Shown here: piece after piece, positions 1 through 12,163 of the stretch
Layout of the letters: the number at the start of each line of letters is the position of its first letter
How positions within the stretch are numbered: the first letter of the stretch is position 1
Assembly (NCBI RefSeq): GCF_947242115.1
Contig: NC_074711.1
Coordinates: 3,529,001 to 3,593,000 of the forward strand
DNA: 64,000 nt
From: Biomphalaria glabrata
Taxonomy: Eukaryota; Mollusca; Gastropoda; Planorbidae
Direction of reading: 5' to 3'
Program-made: the position numbers and the translations under genes
The notes under the pieces: generated by a model
Told to the model about the DNA's origin: nothing
What the model saw: the letters and a program-made list of their open reading frames with translations, nothing else
Databases searched by the model: none

Positions 1-176
1 TATGTGGATCTATATGCTGGTATTGAAAATAAGGAAAAATAAAAGGTATTATTAGGAGCTGTCAGTACACAAATAAGACATTAAAGTATCAAATCAAAAA
101 TAAATCATTCTTATTAATCATATCAATTCAATATATTATATATAGAAAGGCCTATAATTATGAGGAATATAATACA

Positions 177-801
177 TATGGTTCCCAGGTCACTTCATCC
201 CCAGTCATTTCATCCCCTGGTCATTTCATCCCCCGGTCATTTCTTTACCTGATCATTTCATCCCCTGTTATTTTCATCATCTGATCATTTTATCTAACAA
301 ATAGTAATTGTAAAAATCATGAAATGAACAATATTTAATATTATATAATATAATATAAAATTAAATGCCATTAAAAACAATAAAAAATTAACATGTATAA
401 ATAAAGAGGTAATATAAAAAAAGGGTTATCCTGATATTATTACCAAACCTTGGCCTTTAATCATTACGTCATGCGCAGGATAATATTATAATATTACATC
501 CCCCACATCCAATAGAAGCGCTATAGCTAAGTACACACCTAGATTTACAATATATTATAAGATTTCTCATCAAGAATGCAAAGTGGAAGAGGAAACACTA
601 TAAACGCAAAAGAAACATGTCAAAATATAAAAAAAGCATTATACATAATCATATTTATTATAATATATTATTAGTATTATTAGATGAAATGAGGGCTTAA
701 AGTCAAAGCCTTAACAGCACAATTAAACAATGAAAAAAGAAAAAAAAATTAATTGGGGATGAAATTACCAGGGGCTGAAATGACCGGTCACCATGCCATA
801 T
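177..801. mobile_element. Foldback (inverted-repeat) element
   Basis: The left arm holds about six degenerate copies of a motif like GGTCATTTCATCCCC (about 181-300). The right arm (about 752-801) carries the same motif in the opposite orientation, and the ends match as TATGG...CCATA. The interior is AT-rich with no coding potential. This looks like a non-autonomous foldback or MITE-type element. Its superfamily is not clear and no convincing target duplication is visible. Confidence 0.55.
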
Positions 802-3058
802 AATTATTATATAAATAATATAATTAAATAATTATTATTATATTTATATTCATTAATTATGATATGACTAAAAGATTTTTTGACTAGAATAAATTTGAAG
901 GTAAACTAAAAGTTAAACTTAATGAGTTAGAAATACCCAAGTAACTTTTAATATAGATTGTAATTTGGTCAAGATAATTTTTATGGTTTATCTCATCCAT
1001 TCTTTAAACTAAAGAGTTGTTTAAAACCACTGCCAATGAATGGTCAATGGGCGAATGGCTCTTCTTCCCAAGGATCCATTTTGTATCGAAGGAAGCAAGC
1101 ACAGACCTATATAATAATGAGTATATAGATCTAGATCTATTATTTCTATTGTTACAATTTTGTATTCTAGATTCTCTAGATCTTTTGTCTAGTCTAACCA
1201 CAATTTAAACATGTTTTTGTTTTTCCCTATGATATCTATATCTAGATTTAATAACACTAAAATATACTAAAGCGCTAGATCTTGTCTGTGTTAATGAGGA
1301 CCATAATATTAATGATCTAAATAAACTTTTTACCGGAAATCAAAAGCTTGTTTATGATTCGCTCAATTACTCCAGATCAAGCCCATCGTCCGAATCAACA
1401 TTAGATTACTTATCATTAATCATTATTAGTGACTGATTAGTGACTATTTACTATTATAGTCATTGGTGACATTTAGATCTACACTTAAGTCTACACTAGT
1501 CTAGCTCTGGACTAGATAGATCGGTAGTCCTACCTGTACTTCTAGATTACTTTATCAGTGAGTTTATGATCATGAAAGTTTTTGATTCGGACCCTTTCGT
1601 TCTTCATCTCTCACTGACACTACTGACAACTGACAGTGTGACACTACTCACTCTTATTTATGACTCTTTATACTATCACATAAGTGGTCATAAGAATAAT
1701 AAGACGATAAGCCAAGTCATGTCATATAGACATAAGTCATAGATCTAAAGTCTAAGTCTAAATGATAAGTAGTCTTAGTTTAAGTTACTTAGTAGAATAG
1801 TAGATCTATCGATCTATCTCTAGTAGTGACTCTCTAGCTAGGTACTCTTCAGAAGAGTAGTCTTCATCTCTATTTTACTCTATTTCTCTGTCCATTAATT
1901 TGATTAGATTTAGATCTAGACTCTATTATACATTTATTATTATTATGTCTATGATACTATCAATCAGTAGTAGATCTAGTCTAGATTCTAAGTATCATAT
2001 AAGAACTAAGTCACTATTCATTGCCAAGTGCAGCCAAGTATTTTTAGTATAAATGCACTATGACCTATGACTACTAGTAGCTATCTAGTAGTAGTAGTGC
2101 CAGTAGTGGTCATTCAAGTAAAACCTCGTCTAATGAATATAATGAAATTCATGATAATTGTAAATGAAAATGATATCTCATAGACTCTTAGAATGATAAT
2201 AATAACATTATTAAAATTAAAATGATATAGATCTAGTAATACAATTATATATAATATTAAATATAATGTCCCAAGTCAACTGACTTATTATACTAAGTGA
2301 CTAGTCTACACTGCTACAGTCTTACAGTAGGTGCAGTAGCAGTAAATTTACCCCAATTCTAGCCTAAGCAGTCTTGTTGGCTTAGAACTTGAAGTTCTTA
2401 CCATTTTTTACCATACATGACTGTATTTCAGTACTTGACATAATTGATAATAATAATAAATAATTAAAATAATCTTTATTGTCTGTAAGGAAATTTGTCT
2501 TACAATTTCTGCATTATAAACAAAACATTTATAACTATGAAAAAAAACAAAATTTACATTCACACCAGACTCCCTCATAATTTACTTGTGAAAAGTTTAT
2601 ATCAGATTGTTCCTATTTAATGATTTGATTGCCAGGGAGAACAAAAGAGTGTTTGTGTCTGTATGATGTAGGATGTAGATTTAGAATTTAGATATATAGA
2701 ACTATTGTAGATAATCATACTAAGACTGATTATACACTGACTCTAGAACTCTGTTAAACAGAGAAACAGAGTCTGTTTCTAAATTATAGATCTAGACTCG
2801 ATCTAGATCTTGTGAATTCTAGTGCTTCTACTTATAGATTTGCCCTTGATGAAGGAACCATTTCATTATAATATTATACACATTTTAAGGCATCTTGATC
2901 TATATCCACATAAATGATAATGATTATTATAAATCTAATATAAATATCATAAAAATCATCTAGAATGTTTGTATAATTAGGTCTAATTAAAAATCAAATT
3001 TCAACAATAGTCAGTACTGTTTGTCTTTCATTCCCAACTAGGATCACATGATCAAATC
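802..3058. other. AT-rich intergenic DNA crowded with AGATCT/CTAGA motifs
   Basis: No gene is recognisable here. From about 1090 to 2860 the sequence is full of short overlapping TAGATCTAG-type words and related AGTCTA/AGTGAC words, with no fixed tandem period. An AG followed by GATCAC lies 16 bases before the ATG of the downstream zinc-finger gene, so a non-coding 5' exon or promoter of that gene may lie in this stretch; no core promoter can be pointed to. Confidence 0.5.
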
Positions 3059-6000
3059 ATGTCTGAATGTGCTGTGGAAGATGTAAAAACTGTTGAAGAT
3101 GTCCTAGATCAAGCTAGCACAACCAGAGCTAGTGCAGACTGTATAGGTAATCTTGCTGTATTTGGGGGACACCCTGAGATGGAAATATCAGAGGACTTAA
3201 CTGTTTCTGACTCATCACTCAGTAGCCTTGTGGAAACAAGCTCACACCTGCAAGGATTAGAACATGAGAAAACATGTGTGAGCAGCTTTCCTTCCTCTGA
3301 GGAAAACAACCAAGAAATGCAAATTGTTCTTGCTGGTGAAGGTGTCGATCTCTCAGAAATGGCAAGCAATAATATGATTATTCACAATGCAGTACCAGTT
3401 CAAGGGGAAGACATGGATACACAAATTGTCTACCTTAATCCTGATGGTACAATTAGTTTTGATCCAACGGGGTTCTTAACCACAACTACTACAGATAATG
3501 CGTCCAGTATTTCAGAGCCAAGTGACCGGTATATGCTATCCACTGCACTACAAGGTAATATCATCCTTAACTCAAGTAATATCCAGTCTAGTGAAATTAC
3601 TCTTGGGCCACATTCTCAGTTGGCTTTTAAAAATGAGGATATGGTAAATGTATCAAAGTTTGGTTCGTTAAGTGAGTATGCACAGCAAACACTTACCATG
3701 GTGATTGACAATTCATCATCTCTTGGGTCAGATTACATCCTCGTTGAACCTAGTTCTTTAGTGGTTGGACAGACTCCAGAAGGCGACAGTGCCAAAAATT
3801 CTCTTGGAAGTTATCACTCTATGAAATCTGCTTTAATAGATATCCCTAGCATGGCTAGTTGCAGTATACCTGTCAATGCTACAGTTGACCACAAACCAAC
3901 ATTTGAACTTGCTACGTATTCAGTAAAGTTAGAGGAATTACCAATTCAATGTAGTGCTGAAGGAAACGTTATTGGAGTTAATGAACAAGGTGTGGCACAG
4001 GGTGCTGGTGATATAATAAGCCCTGATTATGGATCACTGGCAAACATGCCCAGACAAGGCGAAATATTAAAGGATGATGGGCAAAGCATCCAAGAAAAAT
4101 CTTTAACAGAAAAACACAAATCTGAGCTGCGCCATCTAGAACAATCACACCTTGAACATCATTTGAAACTAACTAAAAGAAAACAAATTGAATCTAAGTG
4201 CCACAGCTCTGACATGGTGAGGACTCCAGATCATAGTGACTGTGACAGTCAAGATCAGGAACTAATTGAAGCTTTGGAAAAGAATGGAATTAATGACAAA
4301 ACTCCTGTGAGTGCTTCTTATTTCTCTCTCTCTGTATATAGATATAAATATGTATGTTTTATTAATTGTAATTGGACATAAAATATTCTGTTTAGAAGGT
4401 CTTATTTAAATTCTTAAAAGAAAAAAAAATGTGTATTTATTTCCTGAGTGACAAAATGTTTTGTATTTTATTTGGCTTTCCAGATATTTTCAAGCATTTC
4501 TGCCAAAGTAAATGCCTCAATTTTGAATGTTGTGCCAGGATGTCAACATTTCTTACTACAGCAAGCACACAAATTCAAAGATGAATCCACTAGTATCATA
4601 TTTAATTCAAACTCAGATTGCACGTTTAGTGGGGATATAAATTCTTTTATAAAATTTCACAATGAAATAAAACAAATTTTAAAAATGCAACAAACAACTT
4701 TTCTAGACACGAGGTTGGAAACTAGTGGCAAACAGCTCAAGGAAGAGAAAGGCATCCATTGTGAGCTATTGCGGCCATATATATCAGCCCGGGGGCGGAA
4801 GCCCAAGTGTTCGGTTAAAGCTTTACAAATGGGTTTCGTAACATCCTTGGAAAACTATTTAAGTAACGATGGACTGTGGTCACTTGATGAAGACAATAAA
4901 TCTTATAGTAGAGGGAGCAGGCATCTTTATTCCCATAGAAGAAAACGAGGTCGCCCCAGAAAATATTTACAGAATACTGAAAAGAAGATTAAGGTGACAG
5001 AAAGAAATGAGGTAAAACAAGGATGTCAAGAGAAAGATGATCCAGGCTCATCTAACATTTCTAAAGAAGGCCATCTTGAGGAGGGCAAATCTGAAACTCA
5101 GAAAGATAGCCTGCAGGCTTCAGAATCCATTCAAGCTTGTATCTCTGAGGAACAGAGCAACACTCAAAATGAAGGGTTGAAAGCAGACAAGAGCGTTAAT
5201 GATGAAGAAGAGCATTCTGAAATGAATCAGAGCTTGGAAAATAGGATACAAGGTATGTAATATTAATAATTACTTTTTAGCTTCTTTTGTTTATATTTGT
5301 TAGGTCTATTGTTTTGGCTTGTATGTTTTGTGTGAGTGTATGGTTGTCACATTTTCCCTTCACGACATCAATATTTTTTCTCTTCTTTCTTTTGGTATTG
5401 TCTAGAATCAGATGTCAAAGAAGGACAAGAGAACCCCTTACCTACAGAAGTGATGGTTACCAAGAGACGTGGCAGACCTTGCAAGAAATGTAACTAAAAT
5501 AAAACAATTTTTGTGTACATAAATTACAAAAAAATAATTGTGTGAAGGTTTGGCTGTAGAAGCTGGTTTTATTTATCCTTTATAAAAGTTTAGCTTGGAT
5601 ATCAGTAAATGTTTAATTCATTTATTACTAAACTAAAATTTCATATTGCTAAATATAGGGTATAATTTTTACATAATAAAATAAAACATTTATTAAATAT
5701 TATTTCATTGCTATTAAAATCATGGTCAATATAAGTGTGTCTGATGTTCATTTACCTCTCTTGTCACGTTTTATCGGATTATTTTAATGTACCTTATGTT
5801 TTCATTGGTTTAAAATTTAAATGATGAAGTAGAAATAAAGAAAAAATATAATCCCATTAAACCAGACTTTGCCAAAAATACAAAAGAAAGACAAAAAAAT
5901 TAAAAGAATAAGTTTCTCTATTTTTCTTTAAAAGTTTTAATGACTGAAACAAAATTTGCTGAGAAATGTTAATGTAAAAATGAAATATTACTTTTCTATT

Positions 6001-9000
6001 TTTTTGGTTTGGTTTTGCCCATCTTTATATTATGTATTTTTTTTTTTTAAATGTGTGCTTTTATCGTTATCTTCTAATTATTAATAACGTTTGCCTGTCT
6101 TTCAGATGATACATATTTAACTGTGGAGAAAGCTCTTCCTAGAAATCCACTGACAGAGTCACTGGCTACAAAACAGCAGAGGAACTATGAGGAACATCTG
6201 GCGTTCAAATTCTTCTGTTCCCAGTGTTCCTTCAAGACAAAAAGGCAGAGCCATTTTCACCTGCACATGAAGTGCCACAGAGATGGAACAGAGAGAAAAT
6301 ATTCTTGTGGTCACTGTGAATTTGTTAGCATAAGTCTTCCTATGCTGAAACGGCATGAGCTGAAACATAAACAAAATTTATTTAGGTCAGTCATAAATTT
6401 ATTCATATTGCGTATTGAGATTTGTTTTTCTCTTGAAAATTGAGTGACATTGTGGGTTGTTTTTTTTAACGAAATAATGTTACTTAAGGTATCTGTAGTA
6501 TGAATCACATACAAGTGTAATAATACTCACCCCCCCCCCTCCCCCAAAAAAATAGGATGGCTCCCTGGTTGTCTTATAGGCACTTTGGACTTGAGTTCGA
6601 ATGCTGCCTGTGCCATCCCCTGCAGTCCTGCATAAGGAGGTTTAAATTAGGTTGCTATAATCTTCATTCCTGAAGAAACGTCCAAATGCATAAAAGAAAC
6701 TTAATTAATTATTAAATACAAATAAATATTAACCAGCCTAATGATGTAGGGAAAACTAACACTCAATTAAATTTTTACTTCAATAGAAATTCACATCATC
6801 ATTATTTCTACACTTTTTTGTGTTTTTTGTTTGTTTTGTTCAATTAAAACCAGAAAAATTTAAGTTACCATTATTCATGAACAGGTGTGAAATATGTGGA
6901 GTTTACACAACAGATTCTCAGAAACTGCTTCATCGTCACATGAGATTGAAGCACAGCACTGATCAAACATTGGAGGAAAAGTTGGCCTGCCAACAATGTA
7001 CATTTACCTGTTTGCGTCCAGAAGAAATGGCCCAACACCAAGCAGGACATGATAGGTTAGCTTATTTTTAAAATCAAGACATCTGGGTTCTATTCTGTGT
7101 CAAATTATTACATTTCTTTTTTCTTTTCTATGAATAATTAAGACAAATTTACTTTTTTTTTCTTCAGTCCCAAGTAAATATTAAAAATTGAAAAATGTTC
7201 TTATAAAAAAAAATGGGTTGTTGAAAAGTATTAGGTATAAGTTAAAACAACAACTACTTGACATGTTCAACTACTTGACATGTTTAGACCAAGTGTCATG
7301 CTACCAAGACAACCATTTAACTAAAATATGAAAACTTAATGATTAAAAGCTCCTTAAAAAAAAAGATAATTAGGTCCTACAGCTACACATATCCATGTGT
7401 TAATCTAGTCATGCATGTTAATTAAATGGGTCTGTGACTAGTCTAATTTGAATTTATCTTGTCATGAATAAATGTTCTATTGTATTCTAAAATGAAATGT
7501 CTTTGTCCAATGGAATATTGTTTGTCATCAGGCTGTCTCAAGCCACGAATAGCTGTTCCATGTGTGAGAAAAACTTCAGAAGCAGAATGCACCTCCAGCG
7601 TCACATAAGAGATGTGCATGGTCCTGAAATACGACCTCATCTGTGTGACACCTGCGGCAAAGCCTTCAAGAGGACAGATGCACTCCAACAACACAAGCTT
7701 GTGCACATCTCTAAATCCGCTCGAAGTTTGCCTTATAAATGCAGCATTTGTGATAAAGGGTTTCGATCACAGGTCAGCAGAACTAATGTACAGCAAAATT
7801 ACAATCTTGAAAAGGGAATGGGATGTGGAGCCAAAATTAATTTCTCTGAGTTGAAGAGTCTTTTATTTAGCTCGTTGGGTAGAATGGGGGCTTTCCCTTT
7901 GATGTCTTTGTGGTTGCTTTTGAAAAACTATTATTATAATAACTGCTATTATTATTTCCTACAATTTTATCATGGTGGAGGTATTTTACTAAGGAGCCAT
8001 AAAGTAAATAACCAGTGAAGAAAATAATCAAAGTGAATAAAATGACTGTATAGGTGGAAGTTCGCCATCTTGTTCCATTGCCATGTATTTTTATTTAACA
8101 GTATGAAAAAGTCTGTATCCCATCATTCATTGCCAGGCTCACCTGAAGGAACACTCCAGCATGCACAGTTCAGAACGTCCATATCTCTGTCAATATTGTG
8201 GAGCAGCATTTAAAACTCAACCAGTACAGAGGAAGCACATAATGACCTTACATCTCCAGCCCAAAAATCATGTCTGCAGCGTCTGCTGCAGACAGTTCAA
8301 AACCAAGTATGCTCTTCATCGTCATGAGAGTTCCCACAAGGTAAATCAAAAAACTTCTTCCTCTATTTCCTCAGTAGTGTAACCTTGACATTCTTGATAT
8401 AATATTACATAAAGAATTGAAGTGGTCCCTTTTTTTTCAGTTATTGAAATCCTTCTGTGACATTAAACAATGTTACTTAGGGTTCACTTAGGAGATATTA
8501 GAATGTAATTTGAGGACTATTTAGCATATGATGAGGTAGTTGGGCTCTAAAAGTAAATTGTCTTTGATTCCAAACATTAAGCAAAAAAAACAAAACAGAA
8601 TTCTTTTTGTCATTAGAGATCCTGCTGTAACCGACATATCTACCACATTGTCTGCTTTTGGTTAGTTATCTTTCACTCATTTTTTGGGATTCTTACACAT
8701 TAACTTTACTTAGGTTCTCAAGTTATTTACTGAAGTCTTAATAAAAGTTCTCCTTCTATAAGACAGTTGCTGTCATTTATTTTCTTCTTGCCTGTAAAAG
8801 TAACTTTAAAAAAAATGATAATAAGGCTTGTCTTCGTGTCCGAAGATTAATGAGGAATACAGCATTTCCCGTGGCTGCGCAGCCCCAGCTGTGACCTGCA
8901 TATTTTGCCACATCCACGGCAAGCATAACTATTATCGGCAGGTGGTCGGTTTAGATATCCTTTTATCGACTCGTTTGGGACTAGTCATTTGTGTGCTAAT

Positions 9001-10001
9001 TACTGTATTGCCTCCAGCCTGCGCAGAGTATTTTTATAGTGATAATTGGCTCGCGCAGACCAATACCACTATTTAAGCCAAAATGCAGTTCACAGTGGCA
9101 CAGAAGTCTGAGACGGCTGTGAACCACAGATAGCCGTAGGTGTTATTTCGGAGTTTCTGTCTCCTAGACTGGCTGCCGACCAAAGCTATAGAGCCCAGTC
9201 TGCCCAATGGCCGACTTGTTTCTACATCACGTATACTCTATAGATCTAACTAAATCTACATCTAGTCCTAGAAATGGTGAATGCTAGTAAAGCTAGTAAT
9301 AAAATAATAGATAGCCCGGGCTAAAAAAAAATGATAACGACTAGGTAAAAACTTTTATAGCTTTAGTACACCTTTAAATAAGAGTTGACAGTAAAAAAAA
9401 AAAACCTGTGTCTGTTGAGCAATAGTGCTAACATATCTTGTTGATGGAATTTTTTTTATAAAGATGCATTCTCTTTTCAAGTTTTCTTTATAAGCATCTT
9501 TAGAAATAAAATTTGAATTTATAATTATTGCTTGCATTGTCACATGAAGTGCTTCACTCATCCTTAATTGGAATTGAAGACAATGCCTTATTATTATGGA
9601 TTAAAACTGTATCTTTGTAAAAAAAAATATAAAAAAATAATCTGACAGATTTTTTTAGAAGAATTCTCACCATTATTATGAACTTGTTTCAGGCTGAAAC
9701 TGAGCCAGCAACAGCGGCAGCCGCCATTTTGATTATTGATAGTGACAACTGTAAGACAGAAATTGATGCTGAAAAAAATACCCTGTCCAGTTTAGATGTG
9801 TACCCTGTATCTCTCAAAGGTGCCACAATCTCAATGGATGACCAGGTGTCTACATGTTTAGTTCAGGACATAAGAGGGTCAGCAGCCACAGTTATTGAAG
9901 CCCCCTTGGAACAGTCAGCTCAATGTTTGGAACAAGCCTTTATTCAAGCACATTCAGATGGAACGTTGTATTATTTTACTGGAGAGCTTCCAACACTGTA
10001 A
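3059..10001 (+). CDS. AT-hook / nine-finger C2H2 zinc-finger protein
   Basis: Eight coding exons keep frame: 3059-4306, 4484-5252, 5406-5489, 6106-6385, 6885-7055, 7532-7772, 8137-8340, 9693-10001 (about 1101 residues). The first 416 residues are acidic and Ser/Thr-rich, with no known fold seen. Three AT-hooks follow, with cores RGRKPK (about residue 518), KRGRPRK (about 570) and KRRGRPCKK (about 695). Nine C2H2 fingers come next, for example CSQCSFKTK...H...H, CDTCGKAFKR...H...H and CSVCCRQFKT...H...H. The finger at 7772/8137 is completed only by splicing, which supports that junction. The tail after the fingers is acidic. The layout suggests a nuclear, AT-rich-DNA-binding transcriptional regulator. 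ZNF335-, PATZ1- or ZFAT-type proteins share some traits, but I cannot assign orthology. A weak ATTAAA at 10249 is the nearest poly(A) candidate. Confidence 0.85.
6555..6690 (+). mobile_element. tRNA-derived SINE, family A, in zinc-finger gene intron
   Basis: It begins with the family head GGATGGCTCCCTGGT, has a B-box-like GAGTTCGAATGC, and ends in the family tail (AGGAGGTTTAAATTAGG, then a version of CTGAAGGAACATC). The same layout recurs at 16488, 16700-16868, 43183, 58245 and 59275. The copy is diverged. A C-rich run followed by A-runs lies just upstream (about 6531-6553). Confidence 0.7.
8825..9235 (+). repeat. GC-richer dispersed repeat of unknown class
   Basis: This island in the intron before the last zinc-finger exon is clearly richer in G+C than its surroundings and has no splice-compatible reading frame. 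A segment at about 8890-8955 (GACCTGCATATTTTGCCACA and onward) recurs in diverged form at about 23945-24005, inside a MAP2K5 intron. Two copies show it is dispersed. I cannot name the family; SINE or MITE are the likeliest options. Confidence 0.5.
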
Positions 10002-10473
10002 TAGTTTTTCTATAGAGTTAAGCAAAACATAGAACTCTACACTCTGCAGTTTCTTTGATATTGGAAGCTTTATTTACCTTGAAAAGAACGTTGGAAGCTT
10101 CACATAATATTGTAGGCTAGCATTGAAAACTATTCAATGGATACAATATTACAGGTCAACTATGAAAACTTAGAACATGACAATTTTCTGACTTTTGCAT
10201 TTAATTCTTTTATTTTTTTTCCCCCAGTTTTGTTGAGAATCCCAACTAATTAAAGACTAGTCATAAACGACTAATTTATTTAATTTTTAATGATTTTCAT
10301 TATGTTAATGCTAAATGTCTGTTTCTATTATAGATGTCAATATCACATTTGAAAAGTAATGCCATATTTTTATTTATGTTCGTGTTACACATTCTAATTA
10401 GAATTATTTTTTTAATTAATAGAATATTCTGGTTAGGCTAAAATGGTAGTACATTCCATGCCTCATCCTGGCA

Positions 10474-10604
10474 CCACCATGGAAATGTCTGTTAAGGGAG
10501 AGAGATGACCACCATGGAAATGTCTGTTAAGGGAGAGAGATGACCACCATGGAAGTGTCTGTTAAGGGAGAGAGATGACCACCATGGAAATGTCTGTTAA
10601 GATG
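10474..10604 (+). repeat. 35-bp minisatellite, about 3.7 copies
   Basis: Units start at 10474, 10509, 10544 and 10579 with the core CCACCATGGAAATGTCTG; they are nearly identical. The array lies in the gap between the 3' ends of the zinc-finger gene and NDUFS4. Confidence 0.9.
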
Positions 10605-11008
10605 TGATTAAATGATCATCTAATCAACGGGGCTACGGATAGAGGGATCAGTAAAGACCCATCTCTCATATATGGCCTTTGGATAATAAGGGTCATAATA
10701 GGGCACAAGTTCGACCCTTGACACTTAGGTTATACTAAAGATAATTTGTTTTATGTTTAGTTTTTCAAGTTACTAATTCTATGCTTCCATCTTCACAATC
10801 ACTAACATTGTTTTTCTTTTCCTTCAGAAGACAATTATAAGATCTTAAATCTGTTTTTTGTTACATGTGCCTTTGATAAAATTGTAAGATTTTTATTTTA
10901 CAGTATTTTTGTACTCTTGGTGTTACTAAGATTCTCTCCATACTTTTGTTATAATTTTGCCAAATTAAACAATTGGGGTTGGCAATCATAATTATTTTCT
11001 TTGTCATC

Positions 11009-11089
11009 TTAACTCTTTCTCTCCTAACTGACGATACCAACGTTGATTCCACCAGAATGTAGTAAATAATTATGGAGAGAAAGAGTTAA
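11009..11089. mobile_element. 81-bp MITE with TTAA ends
   Basis: It starts TTAACTCTTTCTCTCC and ends with the exact inverse GGAGAGAAAGAGTTAA. TTAA target sites are typical of piggyBac-type elements. It is too short to encode anything. Confidence 0.75.
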
Positions 11090-11424
11090 ACAAATTCTTT
11101 CTTTAGTTATTTTTTAAATTAAAAATAAAATAAATGGATTGACCATTACACACTTTTCAGGATATAGTAACATTTCTACATTTGTTAAACATTTCAAGGG
11201 TTCTCATGTACTCAGTATTTAACCGGCAGGTAAATACTAGTAAATTATAAAGCAATCTAAAACTACATAAGAACCTTATTTTAAGAATTGATCACAGTTA
11301 ATTGTAAACATATTTAATAAATTTGATATGAACACTCCAAATTCTTTATTCATGCAATAAATCTCAGTTTGTCTCACTAAAACACATTCTAGAAAATGAG
11401 TAGTTTTGTTTCTTTGCAAGCTTG

Positions 11425-11665
11425 TTAACTCTTTCTCTCCTAATTAATGATGGTATCGTTGATTTGGCCCCATTAAATACATTTTTGGCGTTATAAACTT
11501 TAATTTGTGTTCTATAAAAAAGAGCATGCACTTTCCTATAATTCTATACCAAAACTAACGTTTTCAAATTACAAACAAAAATGTTATTGAAGTTTAATCA
11601 TTACAGGGTAGAATGCACAAATGTCAAAAATGAACAATTATGTAAGAAAATAATTACGGAGTTAA
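11425..11665. mobile_element. Longer sister of the TTAA MITE
   Basis: It opens with the same TTAACTCTTTCTCTCCTAA as the element at 11009 and continues with a related GAT-GGTATCGTTGATT stretch. It ends in a degraded inverse (CGGAGTTAA). At 241 bp it may be closer to the parent of the 81-bp copy. No coding potential. Confidence 0.6.
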
Positions 11666-11890
11666 AAATGTCCAAATCCTTTGCCAAATAATTTTTTTTT
11701 TTCTTTTTAATTCTAATGTTGAGTTTGAATTTGCACTTGTTTATCTTAAATAAGGTGTTGGAGGAATTAAAGTAGAACGAATCTCCTGGATAATGTTTTA
11801 AATTTGTTCATTGTCTAAAACCTAAGTGATGCCATGACTTTAGTAAGTTATCATATCAAAAGGCAAACACAACTTTGTTACAAGTTCATA

Positions 11891-11896
11891 TTTATT
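11891..11896 (-). promoter_or_regulatory. Candidate poly(A) signal of NDUFS4
   Basis: TTTATT on the + strand reads AATAAA on the - strand, about 270 bases past the NDUFS4 stop codon, a normal 3' UTR length. Confidence 0.45.
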
Positions 11897-12163
11897 TATC
11901 TCACACAATTCATGCTGCACAGAAATACAACACTGTTATTTTCATTCTACACCTTGGACTCTGTGTACATTTTCAACTATGAAACACATTTAGAAATCAA
12001 TAAAATAAGCTTAAACATATCTGAAAACATCTTTGCCATTCAAACAGAGCAACGATATTTTTTTCTATTCCATTTAAATTTTTAGTGCAGTAACAATGAC
12101 ATTCTTTAGTTAATTACATTACATGTATTGTCTCCTAAAGCTTGACTGGACTAAAGAATACGA

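Noticed and set aside
8828-9076. 82-residue + strand open frame
   Set aside because: It lies inside a dispersed repeat within an intron, lacks splice continuity with the zinc-finger gene, and matches no family.
11834-12085. 83-residue + strand open frame
   Set aside because: AT-rich and hydrophobic by composition, in the 3' UTR zone of NDUFS4, with no motif or splice context.
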